The notes under the pieces are model-generated. The model was not told the origin of the DNA, ran no database searches, and saw only the letters and a list, made by a program, of their open reading frames with translations. The translations under genes were made by a program, and so were the position numbers. From Hofstenia miamia (Eukaryota; Xenacoelomorpha; Acoela; Hofsteniidae), in the NCBI GenBank assembly GCA_900660155.1, contig CABFPE010000035.1, positions 1,779,172 to 1,809,002 of the forward strand: a DNA stretch of 29,831 nt, given 5' to 3'. Numbering within the stretch: position 1 is the stretch's first letter; every line of letters begins with the position of its first letter. Positions 1-9,529 of this stretch are shown piece by piece.

Positions 1-48
<48 letters not shown>
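1..48. repeat. (AT)n microsatellite
   Basis: Uninterrupted TA dinucleotide tract that runs off the left edge of the window, so its full length is unknown. Confidence 0.95.
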
Positions 49-51
<3 letters not shown>

Positions 52-1190
52 AGTATTGAAATGCTATTCTTTTCAATGATATTCTTGCATTCTGTCAGAT
101 TCTTGTTTAACCAATATTAATCTAAGCATTTTTACAATCTTTAATTGCTTCATTAAAAAATTTTAACGCTTATAATACGCAAGCTAATCGAGATATCTAA
201 TAATCTGAAAACACAACAAGATAGACAATTATTTTTTTTTCATTAATTTCCAAAACCCCGCCCCATTGTAGATCCATTAAGCACTGATTGTTGAGCAATG
301 CTCTCTCTGAATGTCAGTATTTGTTTATATAGGGCTTAGCCTCACTTATCGACTTAGGGAGAATTTGAAAAATCAGATGGTTTTATCGAAAATGATTTGG
401 CACAAATCTTTGCCATAACAGGGCAGCACATTTATTTATATTTGTATCCATATCCAAATATTTCCAAAGTTTTTAATAGACCTGAATGAAAATATCTGAA
501 AATATGAACGCAAAGAATGTAACGATAGGATTACGCTTAATGAAACATCACAAAATATTTCAAATTACATTGTGATGAATTATTACGTATGTACACTGTA
601 AATCAATTTTCAAAATCGATCATGATATAATTTTACTACTAGTTGGTAAGCCTCCAAATCATTCTATAAAAAACAATAAAATTGAAAATCAAACAAAAAA
701 GCAATAACTAATATTCACATTGTTTCAAATAGGCATAGATTCAGACAAATCTCGAACATCACACCTGCGTTATGGATACCTATACATGTAAACATTAATA
801 TACTGATGACAATTTCTATCTTTTCTTTGCCTAATCACGAAGTTTTATGAAAAATAAGTCCAAACTATTAAAAATATGGCCAAACCTGATTATCAACTTT
901 TTCTCCCTATGTTAAGTTGTAGGTAGTTTGAAATTTCTTGTTTTCACAAAACGGATATACCTTAGCATTGGTTGCAGAATGCGAGAATAGTTCATAATAA
1001 AAAAAACCAACCAATTTCTTCATCAGTTCATTAGTTTCTCAATCTGATATAGTAGGGTAATTTCATGTACACATTTTGTTGCCAATACCCATACACCGAT
1101 ACACGAAATATTTTCTTGCTTCGAAAGATTTCTGTCGCGCGATGGCGTACGAAAATTGATTTCGCGTGCTATCTTAATACATGGCATAAA
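49..1190. other. AT-rich non-coding stretch, nothing recognised
   Basis: No open frame with recognisable homology, no RNA gene and no clear inverted-repeat element was seen. The 63-codon frame beginning at 1065 runs into the repeat that follows and has no protein-like features. The first bases after the TA tract (about 49-97) form a weak imperfect hairpin. Confidence 0.5.
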
Positions 1191-1191
1191 A

Positions 1192-1548
1192 AATATTTTA
1201 GCGATTGCTCAAAATTGGAATGCATTTTTCTACCGTCACGAAATCTTTCTGAATGACGAAGCAATGTGCATTGCAGTGCTGCTTTTCTTCAAAGGAAATG
1301 TTTGTTAGATTTTGGGGCAATTTGCATTTTATTCACCCATATTTCTTTCGAGAATGCATCGAAAAACAATATTTTTAGCGATTACCCCTAAATTAGCCTC
1401 CATTTTTCTACCGTCACGAGATATTTCTGTATGGCGAAGAAATTTGCATTGTGGGGCTGCAATTTTTTAAAGGAAATATTTGATAGATTTCGCTACCATT
1501 GGGACTTTATAGGCCCCATGCATTTTACTGAGACATCTAAAAAAATTT
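1192..1548 (+). repeat. diverged tandem repeat, two units of about 178 bp
   Basis: Two successive units share the block TTTTTCTACCGTCACGA (about 1225 and 1403), each followed by a related TTTCTG..TG.CGAAG segment, a CTGC..TTTT...AAAGGAAAT segment and a GTTAGATTT/GATAGATTT segment. The units start at the related strings AATATTTTAGCGATT (1192) and AATATTTTTAGCGATT (1368). They are clearly diverged, so this is an old duplication and not an assembly copy. A third, more decayed unit may precede them around 1080-1190. Probably part of an unnamed repeat family. Confidence 0.6.
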
Positions 1549-1747
1549 TTGTTTGGCATAAGCTATAGAAAAAATTATTTTTCCGGACTTCCTTTAATGG
1601 AATCTGACTACATGTTATAAAGAAGTTCTAAATTGATTCATTTCATGTCAATTACTCAAGAGATTTTATAAAGATTGTAGTCTATTTTTAGAGAAGCATT
1701 GCACTATGAGCTAACTACAGAATTTGGGGTGATAATATTCTCCTTCC

Positions 1748-1830
1748 AGACAAGGGTGTAGCCAAGGGGGGCTCGACATGGGCTGAGCGGCTTTTCCCCT
1801 CGCTACCTTTGGGTAGTGCTCACTATTGGT
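1748..1830 (+). mobile_element. possible transposon terminus (single end)
   Basis: The string AAGGGTGTAGCCAAGGGGGG followed by a GC-rich stretch resembles the ends of non-autonomous DNA transposons common in invertebrates. No matching inverted end or flanking target duplication was found, so this is a solo or truncated end at best. The following contig (from 3289) begins inside the same motif. Confidence 0.25.
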
Positions 1831-3287
1831 ACCAATTTTAATGGTGGAGTGGGTACGGATAGAGAATAAAACTAGGAAAACATTAGCATTATGCAAAAAG
1901 ACAATGTCAAGAAATTAACAATTTCTTATGGGAACCTTAGTAACAAGTTTGTCCTTCAATGATTAAAGAAGCCCTGAAAGATTTTATTATCGTTATACTG
2001 GAGTTATTTTTGTTTCAGACAAATTTTAAAGTGTTTTCGAGATGTAGCAATCATTAGGGCTTAGGTATTTTTTCAATTCACATAGGCTTTCCTTAATTAC
2101 AAAAAATGGAATGAAATTTCTACATGTGTATTTATGTTTTCGTTTTACTACATAATGTTACTAATAAATAAATGTTTAATTCCAACAGGCGCGGCCCTAG
2201 AAGATTTTGAATGGGGAAATGGGCTTAAAATTTTAATTTTATATTATAAAACGATTATATATTTACAATTTATTCAAAATATAATCATATTTGACAGAAA
2301 TGGCAATGATTTATGAGGTTCACAAACCTTTAAGGTTTATATTTATACACATGAATGCTCGTTTTTAAAGACATTGTTTATTGATGGCAAAGCATAAAAT
2401 TCTTCAAAAAATGGTTTCTATAATATGAAAAACACTAAAAAATTATTTTTTATTGAAATAATCACATATTATGCTTAGATAGTTTGCGAAGGGGACGACC
2501 GTACCTCCTGAAACCGTGATTGAGTATAAAATAGGTTACCTAAATATCAATTATTATTTTAGCTTCTACCAAAACGAACAATTCTGTTCGATGACCAACG
2601 ACAAAGACACTGGTTTTGCATAAATTTGTATTTTGTTATTTATTCATTAATTGTTGAAATTGAGTTTACGGGTATTCGGGTGGCCTTCTCGGATATGGAT
2701 GCAAATGCACCTCTTACAGGCAGGTGTGGGTATAAAAATACCCTATGGCAAGATACAAAACGTAGCTAAAGTATTTTGTAGCAACACAGACAGTGTTGTT
2801 TACGGTTCGATTTTCAATTGTTAACGTATTGAATTTGGATCACTTCCTTTACTAGGGAATAATCCTCAGTACTGACTTTTCTTCTGTTAACTTGCGCTGG
2901 GCTAGGGTTGGACTGAGTCATTGGAAAAGAACGTCTAAAATTGAAAAAATACACATTATTCAACAGTTGTAATGAATGCTATATAATTTCATAAACAACG
3001 TTTTGTTATTGTATATTAGTATCATATAATCTTGAAAGACTTCATTTAAAATTTTCAATTTCAGTGTGCAGATTATACTAGAAGTGTCTAATATACCTAA
3101 CATTGTCCTAGCAAGTCGCAAAATCGTGAAAATTTCCTAACAAGTGTCATAGAAATGTGCCGAATTGGAATTGAGTGGGTTGAGCTGGATTCAGACCTAA
3201 ATTTTCTCATTAAAGTTATTAAGGGCTAAGATGCAAAGAAATTTCTAAAAGTAAGGAAGCGTTTCCTATTGAACCTAGGAACAATTA
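1782..3287. repeat. duplicate segment A, copy 1 (contig end)
   Basis: These 1506 bases recur at 3289-4794 with a constant offset of 1507. The only difference I noticed is G at 2593 against A at 4100. Copy 1 stops exactly at the N at 3288, while copy 2 starts directly after that N and continues past the point where copy 1 ends. This is the geometry of a suffix-prefix overlap between two contigs that were placed in series. The content is AT-rich and unassigned; the 60-codon frame at 2134-2316 (repeated at 3641-3823) has no recognisable domain. Confidence 0.9.
2728..2743. promoter_or_regulatory. palindrome containing a TATA-like core
   Basis: GGGTATAAAAATACCC is a perfect 6-bp inverted repeat around AAAA and holds a TATAAAA string. 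It recurs at 4235-4250 and 5547-5562 only because the segment is duplicated in the assembly. It could be a core promoter, but no supported gene lies downstream, so the regulatory reading is speculative. Confidence 0.2.
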
Positions 3288-3288
3288 N
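3288..3288. other. single-N contig join
   Basis: An N separates the two overlapping copies of segment A. The other single-N joins are at 5128, 5945, 8203, 12173, 27887 and 28299. Confidence 0.95.
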
Positions 3289-4794
3289 GCTGAGCGGCTT
3301 TTCCCCTCGCTACCTTTGGGTAGTGCTCACTATTGGTACCAATTTTAATGGTGGAGTGGGTACGGATAGAGAATAAAACTAGGAAAACATTAGCATTATG
3401 CAAAAAGACAATGTCAAGAAATTAACAATTTCTTATGGGAACCTTAGTAACAAGTTTGTCCTTCAATGATTAAAGAAGCCCTGAAAGATTTTATTATCGT
3501 TATACTGGAGTTATTTTTGTTTCAGACAAATTTTAAAGTGTTTTCGAGATGTAGCAATCATTAGGGCTTAGGTATTTTTTCAATTCACATAGGCTTTCCT
3601 TAATTACAAAAAATGGAATGAAATTTCTACATGTGTATTTATGTTTTCGTTTTACTACATAATGTTACTAATAAATAAATGTTTAATTCCAACAGGCGCG
3701 GCCCTAGAAGATTTTGAATGGGGAAATGGGCTTAAAATTTTAATTTTATATTATAAAACGATTATATATTTACAATTTATTCAAAATATAATCATATTTG
3801 ACAGAAATGGCAATGATTTATGAGGTTCACAAACCTTTAAGGTTTATATTTATACACATGAATGCTCGTTTTTAAAGACATTGTTTATTGATGGCAAAGC
3901 ATAAAATTCTTCAAAAAATGGTTTCTATAATATGAAAAACACTAAAAAATTATTTTTTATTGAAATAATCACATATTATGCTTAGATAGTTTGCGAAGGG
4001 GACGACCGTACCTCCTGAAACCGTGATTGAGTATAAAATAGGTTACCTAAATATCAATTATTATTTTAGCTTCTACCAAAACGAACAATTCTGTTCGATA
4101 ACCAACGACAAAGACACTGGTTTTGCATAAATTTGTATTTTGTTATTTATTCATTAATTGTTGAAATTGAGTTTACGGGTATTCGGGTGGCCTTCTCGGA
4201 TATGGATGCAAATGCACCTCTTACAGGCAGGTGTGGGTATAAAAATACCCTATGGCAAGATACAAAACGTAGCTAAAGTATTTTGTAGCAACACAGACAG
4301 TGTTGTTTACGGTTCGATTTTCAATTGTTAACGTATTGAATTTGGATCACTTCCTTTACTAGGGAATAATCCTCAGTACTGACTTTTCTTCTGTTAACTT
4401 GCGCTGGGCTAGGGTTGGACTGAGTCATTGGAAAAGAACGTCTAAAATTGAAAAAATACACATTATTCAACAGTTGTAATGAATGCTATATAATTTCATA
4501 AACAACGTTTTGTTATTGTATATTAGTATCATATAATCTTGAAAGACTTCATTTAAAATTTTCAATTTCAGTGTGCAGATTATACTAGAAGTGTCTAATA
4601 TACCTAACATTGTCCTAGCAAGTCGCAAAATCGTGAAAATTTCCTAACAAGTGTCATAGAAATGTGCCGAATTGGAATTGAGTGGGTTGAGCTGGATTCA
4701 GACCTAAATTTTCTCATTAAAGTTATTAAGGGCTAAGATGCAAAGAAATTTCTAAAAGTAAGGAAGCGTTTCCTATTGAACCTAGGAACAATTA
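3289..4794. repeat. duplicate segment A, copy 2 (contig start)
   Basis: Near-identical to 1782-3287. After 4794 the sequence leaves the duplicate and continues as unique DNA, as expected if this contig truly extends the previous one. Confidence 0.9.
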
Positions 4795-5127
4795 GCAGGG
4801 CAACAGCCTGTGTTCTACACTTTCTTCACTGACTGAACCATGGAACACATAAGTGCATTAATAATAGCTGCATAGGTGCAGAGAAAATAATTTACTGTTA
4901 GTAATTTATAACACAGATTTTAATTAGGCTGCTTCCCTTTTCTTGAACTGAAATTAGAAAAATATGATACTGAAGAGTAAATATACAAAATAGTAAATTT
5001 ATCTATTTTGTCTAGCCTGTCAAAAAGCACAGCCTATTCAGTTCCGTCAATAATGTTTTCTCATTCAATAGCTGTAAATCTTCAAAATAATAAGTTAACT
5101 ACTTTACATGTAGGAATATATATGCAA
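4795..5127. other. unique extension of the second contig, no gene seen
   Basis: AT-rich sequence between the end of duplicate A and the N at 5128. Nothing was recognised in it. Confidence 0.5.
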
Positions 5128-5128
5128 N

Positions 5129-5944
5129 TTTATGAGGTTCACAAACCTTTAAGGTTTATATTTATACACATGAATGCTCGTTTTTAAAGACATTGTTTAT
5201 TGATGGCAAAGCATAAAATTCTTCAAAAAATGGTTTCTATAATATGAAAAACACTAAAAAATTATTTTTTATTGAAATAATCACATATTATGCTTAGATA
5301 GTTTGCGAAGGGGACGACCGTACCTCCTGAAACCGTGATTGAGTATAAAATAGGTTACCTAAATATCAATTATTATTTTAGCTTCTACCAAAACGAACAA
5401 TTCTGTTCGATGACCAACGACAAAGACACTGGTTTTGCATAAATTTGTATTTTGTTATTTATTCATTAATTGTTGAAATTGAGTTTACGGGTATTCGGGT
5501 GGCCTTCTCGGATATGGATGCAAATGCACCTCTTACAGGCAGGTGTGGGTATAAAAATACCCTATGGCAAGATACAAAACGTAGCTAAAGTATTTTGTAG
5601 CAACACAGACAGTGTTGTTTACGGTTCGATTTTCAATTGTTAACGTATTGAATTTGGATCACTTCCTTTACTAGGGAATAATCCTCAGTACTGACTTTTC
5701 TTCTGTTAACTTGCGCTGGGCTAGGGTTGGACTGAGTCATTGGAAAAGAACGTCTAAAATTGAAAAAATACACATTATTCAACAGTTGTAATGAATGCTA
5801 TATAATTTCATAAACAACGTTTTGTTATTGTATATTAGTATCATATAATCTTGAAAGACTTCATTTAAAATTTTCAATTTCAGTGTGCAGATTATACTAG
5901 AAGTGTCTAATATACCTAACATTGTCCTAGCAAGTCGCAAAATC
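5129..5944. repeat. duplicate segment A, contained third copy
   Basis: These 816 bases match 2310-3125 (offset 2819) and 3817-4632. They are bounded by an N on both sides, so this is a small contig wholly contained in its neighbours. At the one variable site noticed it carries G, like copy 1. Most likely a redundant contig and not a third genomic copy. Confidence 0.9.
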
Positions 5945-5945
5945 N

Positions 5946-6451
5946 TGGGTAAGTGAGACTATGGTTGCTATCTTAAATTATTTTGACAAAAATGTTATTA
6001 TATTATTATGTAGCTTTGAGTGTATATATATATGAAAAGTGATGTCAGTAAGTAGATAGCAGTGCACAATTTCTGAAATGAATTTTGTCAAAAATACCAA
6101 ATGAGATATTTATGTAGATTCTACAAACTGGCTGTTTTTACTGAAAAATCCACTTAAGGTTGTGTTCCTGCAGCTCATATTTTATTACTTTGCAAATGCT
6201 ACTATTGCTTTGCTTTCATTGCTACATTTGTTGGCACAGCAATCGTTATAAAACAATTAACAAGCTAGTGTATGTTCACAATTACTGCAAATAAAATTGA
6301 TTTCTTCGAAATGGAATTAATCACATCATGCTAACTAATGATAATAAGTTATATGTTCACAACCATTGCCAATAAAATCCAACTAACATTAGTGAATAGG
6401 TGACACATTCTGATAGCAAGAACAAATCATTTTAAAGATAGCTTACTTTTC

Positions 6452-6454
<3 letters not shown>
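5946..6454. other. AT-rich unassigned stretch with a weak 81-bp repeat
   Basis: No gene was recognised. A short direct repeat, TATGTTCACAA followed by a variable GC-A-ATAAAAT part, occurs at about 6271 and 6352 (period 81). It is imperfect and probably an old tandem duplication. Confidence 0.35.

Positions 6455-6492
<38 letters not shown>
6455..6492. repeat. (AT)n microsatellite
   Basis: Uninterrupted TA dinucleotide run abutting the possible transposon terminus that begins at 6493. Confidence 0.95.
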
Positions 6493-6495
<3 letters not shown>

Positions 6496-6671
6496 GCCAG
6501 GGTGATGCGGACTTTGAATTCGATTCGCTTCGAATGTTGAAAACTAAGCTTGCCTTAAACATGTATTTCTTATTTGCTCTTATAAACATGAAACTATGAA
6601 AATTTTAGCGTTTAGTAATTGTCAGATCGTATTTCCTCCAAAATAATGCGTGTTGTAAAGTACTGCTTACA

Positions 6672-7863
6672 CAGATATGGAAGTTTTACCCTCAATCGGT
6701 GACCATGACAGGTCCGGTTCCGGTTACCTTTTGACCGGTTACCAGTGTTGACTGGTCCGGTAGCCGAATTACCCTAATGTGGGTACCGGCTTTTACCGAT
6801 TCTCAAATCATATTGTACTGGTTATGATCGCTTTACCTGGTTTCACCGAATTTATAGGTTAAATGCACTTTTTGACTGGTTGTGACCGGCATTGGTTGCA
6901 GTCCGTTTTTTGCATTACATAATGCATTTGTACAGCTGAAAGAACGTGTAATAAACGCACACGTGTTTAAGTTATCCGATTAACCCAAAATATCTCATTA
7001 TTCGTTTAGAGACAGAAAAGAGACAGAAACCAAAAAAATCGAGACACCTCACTCAATGCTTTTAATTTTGCAAGTATTAAAAACGCGTTTTGTTTGAATA
7101 TTGGTAATATTATGTAAATAATTATTCCACTGTGATTATTTCCAATCATTGATGGTAATAATTTTGAATTTAAATTTTAAGCCTAACTAATAAGCAGAGC
7201 TTAACGCCGTGGTGATCCGGCTATCAAAATAAGGCTGCCAATGTAAAAATTCCGCCCCCTTAGTTAATTAAACGTGAAGTTTCTCTCAAGATATAATCTA
7301 ACAATGAATTGAGATCTCATAGGTTTGTGCTTTTAAAGGCAATGGGCATTTTTACTAACAATTTCCATAAGTTCTAAATCATTACTATATTACGATTCAT
7401 TTGCAATATAGCATAGCGGTAAAAGTTAAATGGAGAGTTATAATTCAAAATGGTTTTATTGTTTAGATACTTAGATCTTAGAGCTCTTATTTACAGAATT
7501 TATACCAGTCACTCGACATTCAATGTTTAATAACACTATTACATTATGTACTTGAATTGATTAAAAAAAGACAACTTATTGACCCAAGTTAATAAATTGC
7601 ATATGTGATCTACTAACTTTTTCGCAGAAGGGTACAGTGAACATAAGTGAACTTTTTGTAAGTTGCAGTGTCTTTACAATCATAATTATGGTGATTGTTA
7701 CGTGCTTTCGCAACTTGAGATTTGAGAAAATTCCAAACTAAATTCGCGGACCGGTATGACCAGATCAGAGACACAAGTGACAAATTTTGAGCGGTGAAGT
7801 GAAATAATGGGTGACCAGATCCGGTCCGGTCCGATGGTCAATACCGACTGACTTCCATCTCTA
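6672..7863. mobile_element. non-autonomous hAT-type element with 8-bp TSD
   Basis: The 8-bp direct repeat TGCTTACA flanks the element at 6664-6671 and 7864-7871. The termini form imperfect inverted repeats: the left starts CAGATATGGAAGT and the right, reversed, starts TAGAGATGGAAGT. Both subterminal zones are rich in GGTCCGG/ACCGG motifs (about 6712-6900 and 7748-7840), the usual layout of transposase-binding clusters in hAT elements. The 1192-bp body has no transposase frame, so it would have depended on a transposase supplied in trans. The right half is repeated at 8204-8729 by the assembly duplication, with the second TSD copy at 8730-8737. Confidence 0.85.
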
Positions 7864-8202
7864 TGCTTACATTTTTCAAAATATGTTTAGCTTTAAAAGA
7901 AAAAGAAGGCCTTTATGTTAAATCTTTTCTGAACGGTAAATACTTCGTTCAATATTAACATTATAAAACTTACTTATATTTGAAATCAAATTTTGATAAG
8001 CATTTTTGCAAAAAATATAGAAACTTAATAATTTAATTAAAGACTTCTATTTAGACGCCCTTGGATTAATAGTTGATTTTCACAGTTTTGACTTAAAAAC
8101 GAAGTTTTGAGATTACACAATATTTTAGACTTTTTTGGCTTTACAACCATGCTAACTATCCTCAAAATTAACATTTTCATATCTAATAAAATCTTGCAAA
8201 TA
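7338..8202. repeat. duplicate segment B, copy 1 (contig end)
   Basis: These 865 bases recur at 8204-9068 with offset 866. The only difference noticed is A at 7901 against C at 8767. Copy 1 ends at the N at 8203, where copy 2 begins, so this is an unmerged contig overlap. Confidence 0.9.
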
Positions 8203-8203
8203 N

Positions 8204-9068
8204 GGCAATGGGCATTTTTACTAACAATTTCCATAAGTTCTAAATCATTACTATATTACGATTCATTTGCAATATAGCATAGCGGTAAAAGTTAAATGGA
8301 GAGTTATAATTCAAAATGGTTTTATTGTTTAGATACTTAGATCTTAGAGCTCTTATTTACAGAATTTATACCAGTCACTCGACATTCAATGTTTAATAAC
8401 ACTATTACATTATGTACTTGAATTGATTAAAAAAAGACAACTTATTGACCCAAGTTAATAAATTGCATATGTGATCTACTAACTTTTTCGCAGAAGGGTA
8501 CAGTGAACATAAGTGAACTTTTTGTAAGTTGCAGTGTCTTTACAATCATAATTATGGTGATTGTTACGTGCTTTCGCAACTTGAGATTTGAGAAAATTCC
8601 AAACTAAATTCGCGGACCGGTATGACCAGATCAGAGACACAAGTGACAAATTTTGAGCGGTGAAGTGAAATAATGGGTGACCAGATCCGGTCCGGTCCGA
8701 TGGTCAATACCGACTGACTTCCATCTCTATGCTTACATTTTTCAAAATATGTTTAGCTTTAAAAGACAAAGAAGGCCTTTATGTTAAATCTTTTCTGAAC
8801 GGTAAATACTTCGTTCAATATTAACATTATAAAACTTACTTATATTTGAAATCAAATTTTGATAAGCATTTTTGCAAAAAATATAGAAACTTAATAATTT
8901 AATTAAAGACTTCTATTTAGACGCCCTTGGATTAATAGTTGATTTTCACAGTTTTGACTTAAAAACGAAGTTTTGAGATTACACAATATTTTAGACTTTT
9001 TTGGCTTTACAACCATGCTAACTATCCTCAAAATTAACATTTTCATATCTAATAAAATCTTGCAAATA
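8204..9068. repeat. duplicate segment B, copy 2 (contig start)
   Basis: Near-identical to 7338-8202, and continues into unique sequence after 9068. It contains a second image of the right end of the hAT element. Confidence 0.9.
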
Positions 9069-9435
9069 TGTTTTGACCGAAAAAAAATCATTTTGACTTT
9101 AATCAGTTTTGCGCGCCCCAGTTAACGTCTTAAAAACGTATAAATATATACATATTTTTCTTCTTTAGCTGTTATTGAATAATAATTAAATTTGGATTAA
9201 TTTTGAATACAAATTCAATGTGTAACGTGTTCATTACAAAATCAACCAAAATTCAACTTTGCTGCAACCAAAAATGTTTATTGGGTTTGTTCATGATTGT
9301 TTGACTCATTTTCTTCTAAAACGTTAATATGTGTTACTAGCATCATTATTTTTAAAGTCGAGAGTAGGCAAATCATAATCGATCCAATTTGGCCGATTTA
9401 GGTTCGATTATTAACATACGAATCGATTTCGATTC
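9069..9435. other. AT-rich stretch with subterminal AATCGATT motifs
   Basis: No gene. From about 9370 to 9440 the sequence is dense in ATCGAT and GATTCGATT words, which would be the subterminal zone of the proposed outer element. Confidence 0.35.
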
Positions 9436-9529
9436 GATTAGTGAATGCATCGCTCAGCCTTAATATATATAATAGCATTTGTGATTAGTGAATGCATCGC
9501 TCAGCCTTAATATATATAATAGCATTTGT
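9436..9529 (+). repeat. perfect tandem duplication, 2 x 47 bp
   Basis: The unit starting GATTAGTGAATGCATCGCTC and ending AATAGCATTTGT occurs at 9436-9482 and again at 9483-9529 without a mismatch by eye. The unit includes the candidate right terminus GCATCGCTCAGCCTTAA of the outer element, so the element end itself is doubled. No N lies nearby, so this is not one of the contig joins. Confidence 0.9.

Larger units (their letters stand above)
6493..9466. mobile_element. possible old inverted-repeat DNA transposon (outer element)
   Basis: The left end TTAGGCCAGGGTGATGC is similar to the reverse complement of the right end, TTAAGGCTGAGCGATGC (12 of 17 positions by eye). Both are followed inward by ATTCGATTCG/AATCGAATCG-type motifs and both abut TA-rich DNA. 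If real, this is a degenerate TIR element interrupted by the hAT element at 6672-7863. The apparent length is inflated by the 866-bp assembly duplicate, giving about 2.1 kb after collapse. No coding capacity and no certain target duplication were seen, so this remains tentative. Confidence 0.3.

Noticed and set aside
1748..1830. Complete MITE starting at the AAGGGTGTAGCC motif
   Set aside because: No inverted partner or target duplication was found in the window.
2790..2830. tRNA or tRNA-derived SINE suggested by a GGTTCGATT string
   Set aside because: No cloverleaf arms or A-box at the right distance.
2134..3823. Two identical 60-residue ORFs (2134-2316 and 3641-3823) as paralogous small genes
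   Set aside because: They are the same sequence seen twice through the contig overlap, and the peptide has no domain or coding signature.
8037..9091. Two near-identical minus-strand frames (8037-8234, 8903-9091)
   Set aside because: Same sequence shown twice by the 865-bp overlap; AT-rich and with no recognisable domain.
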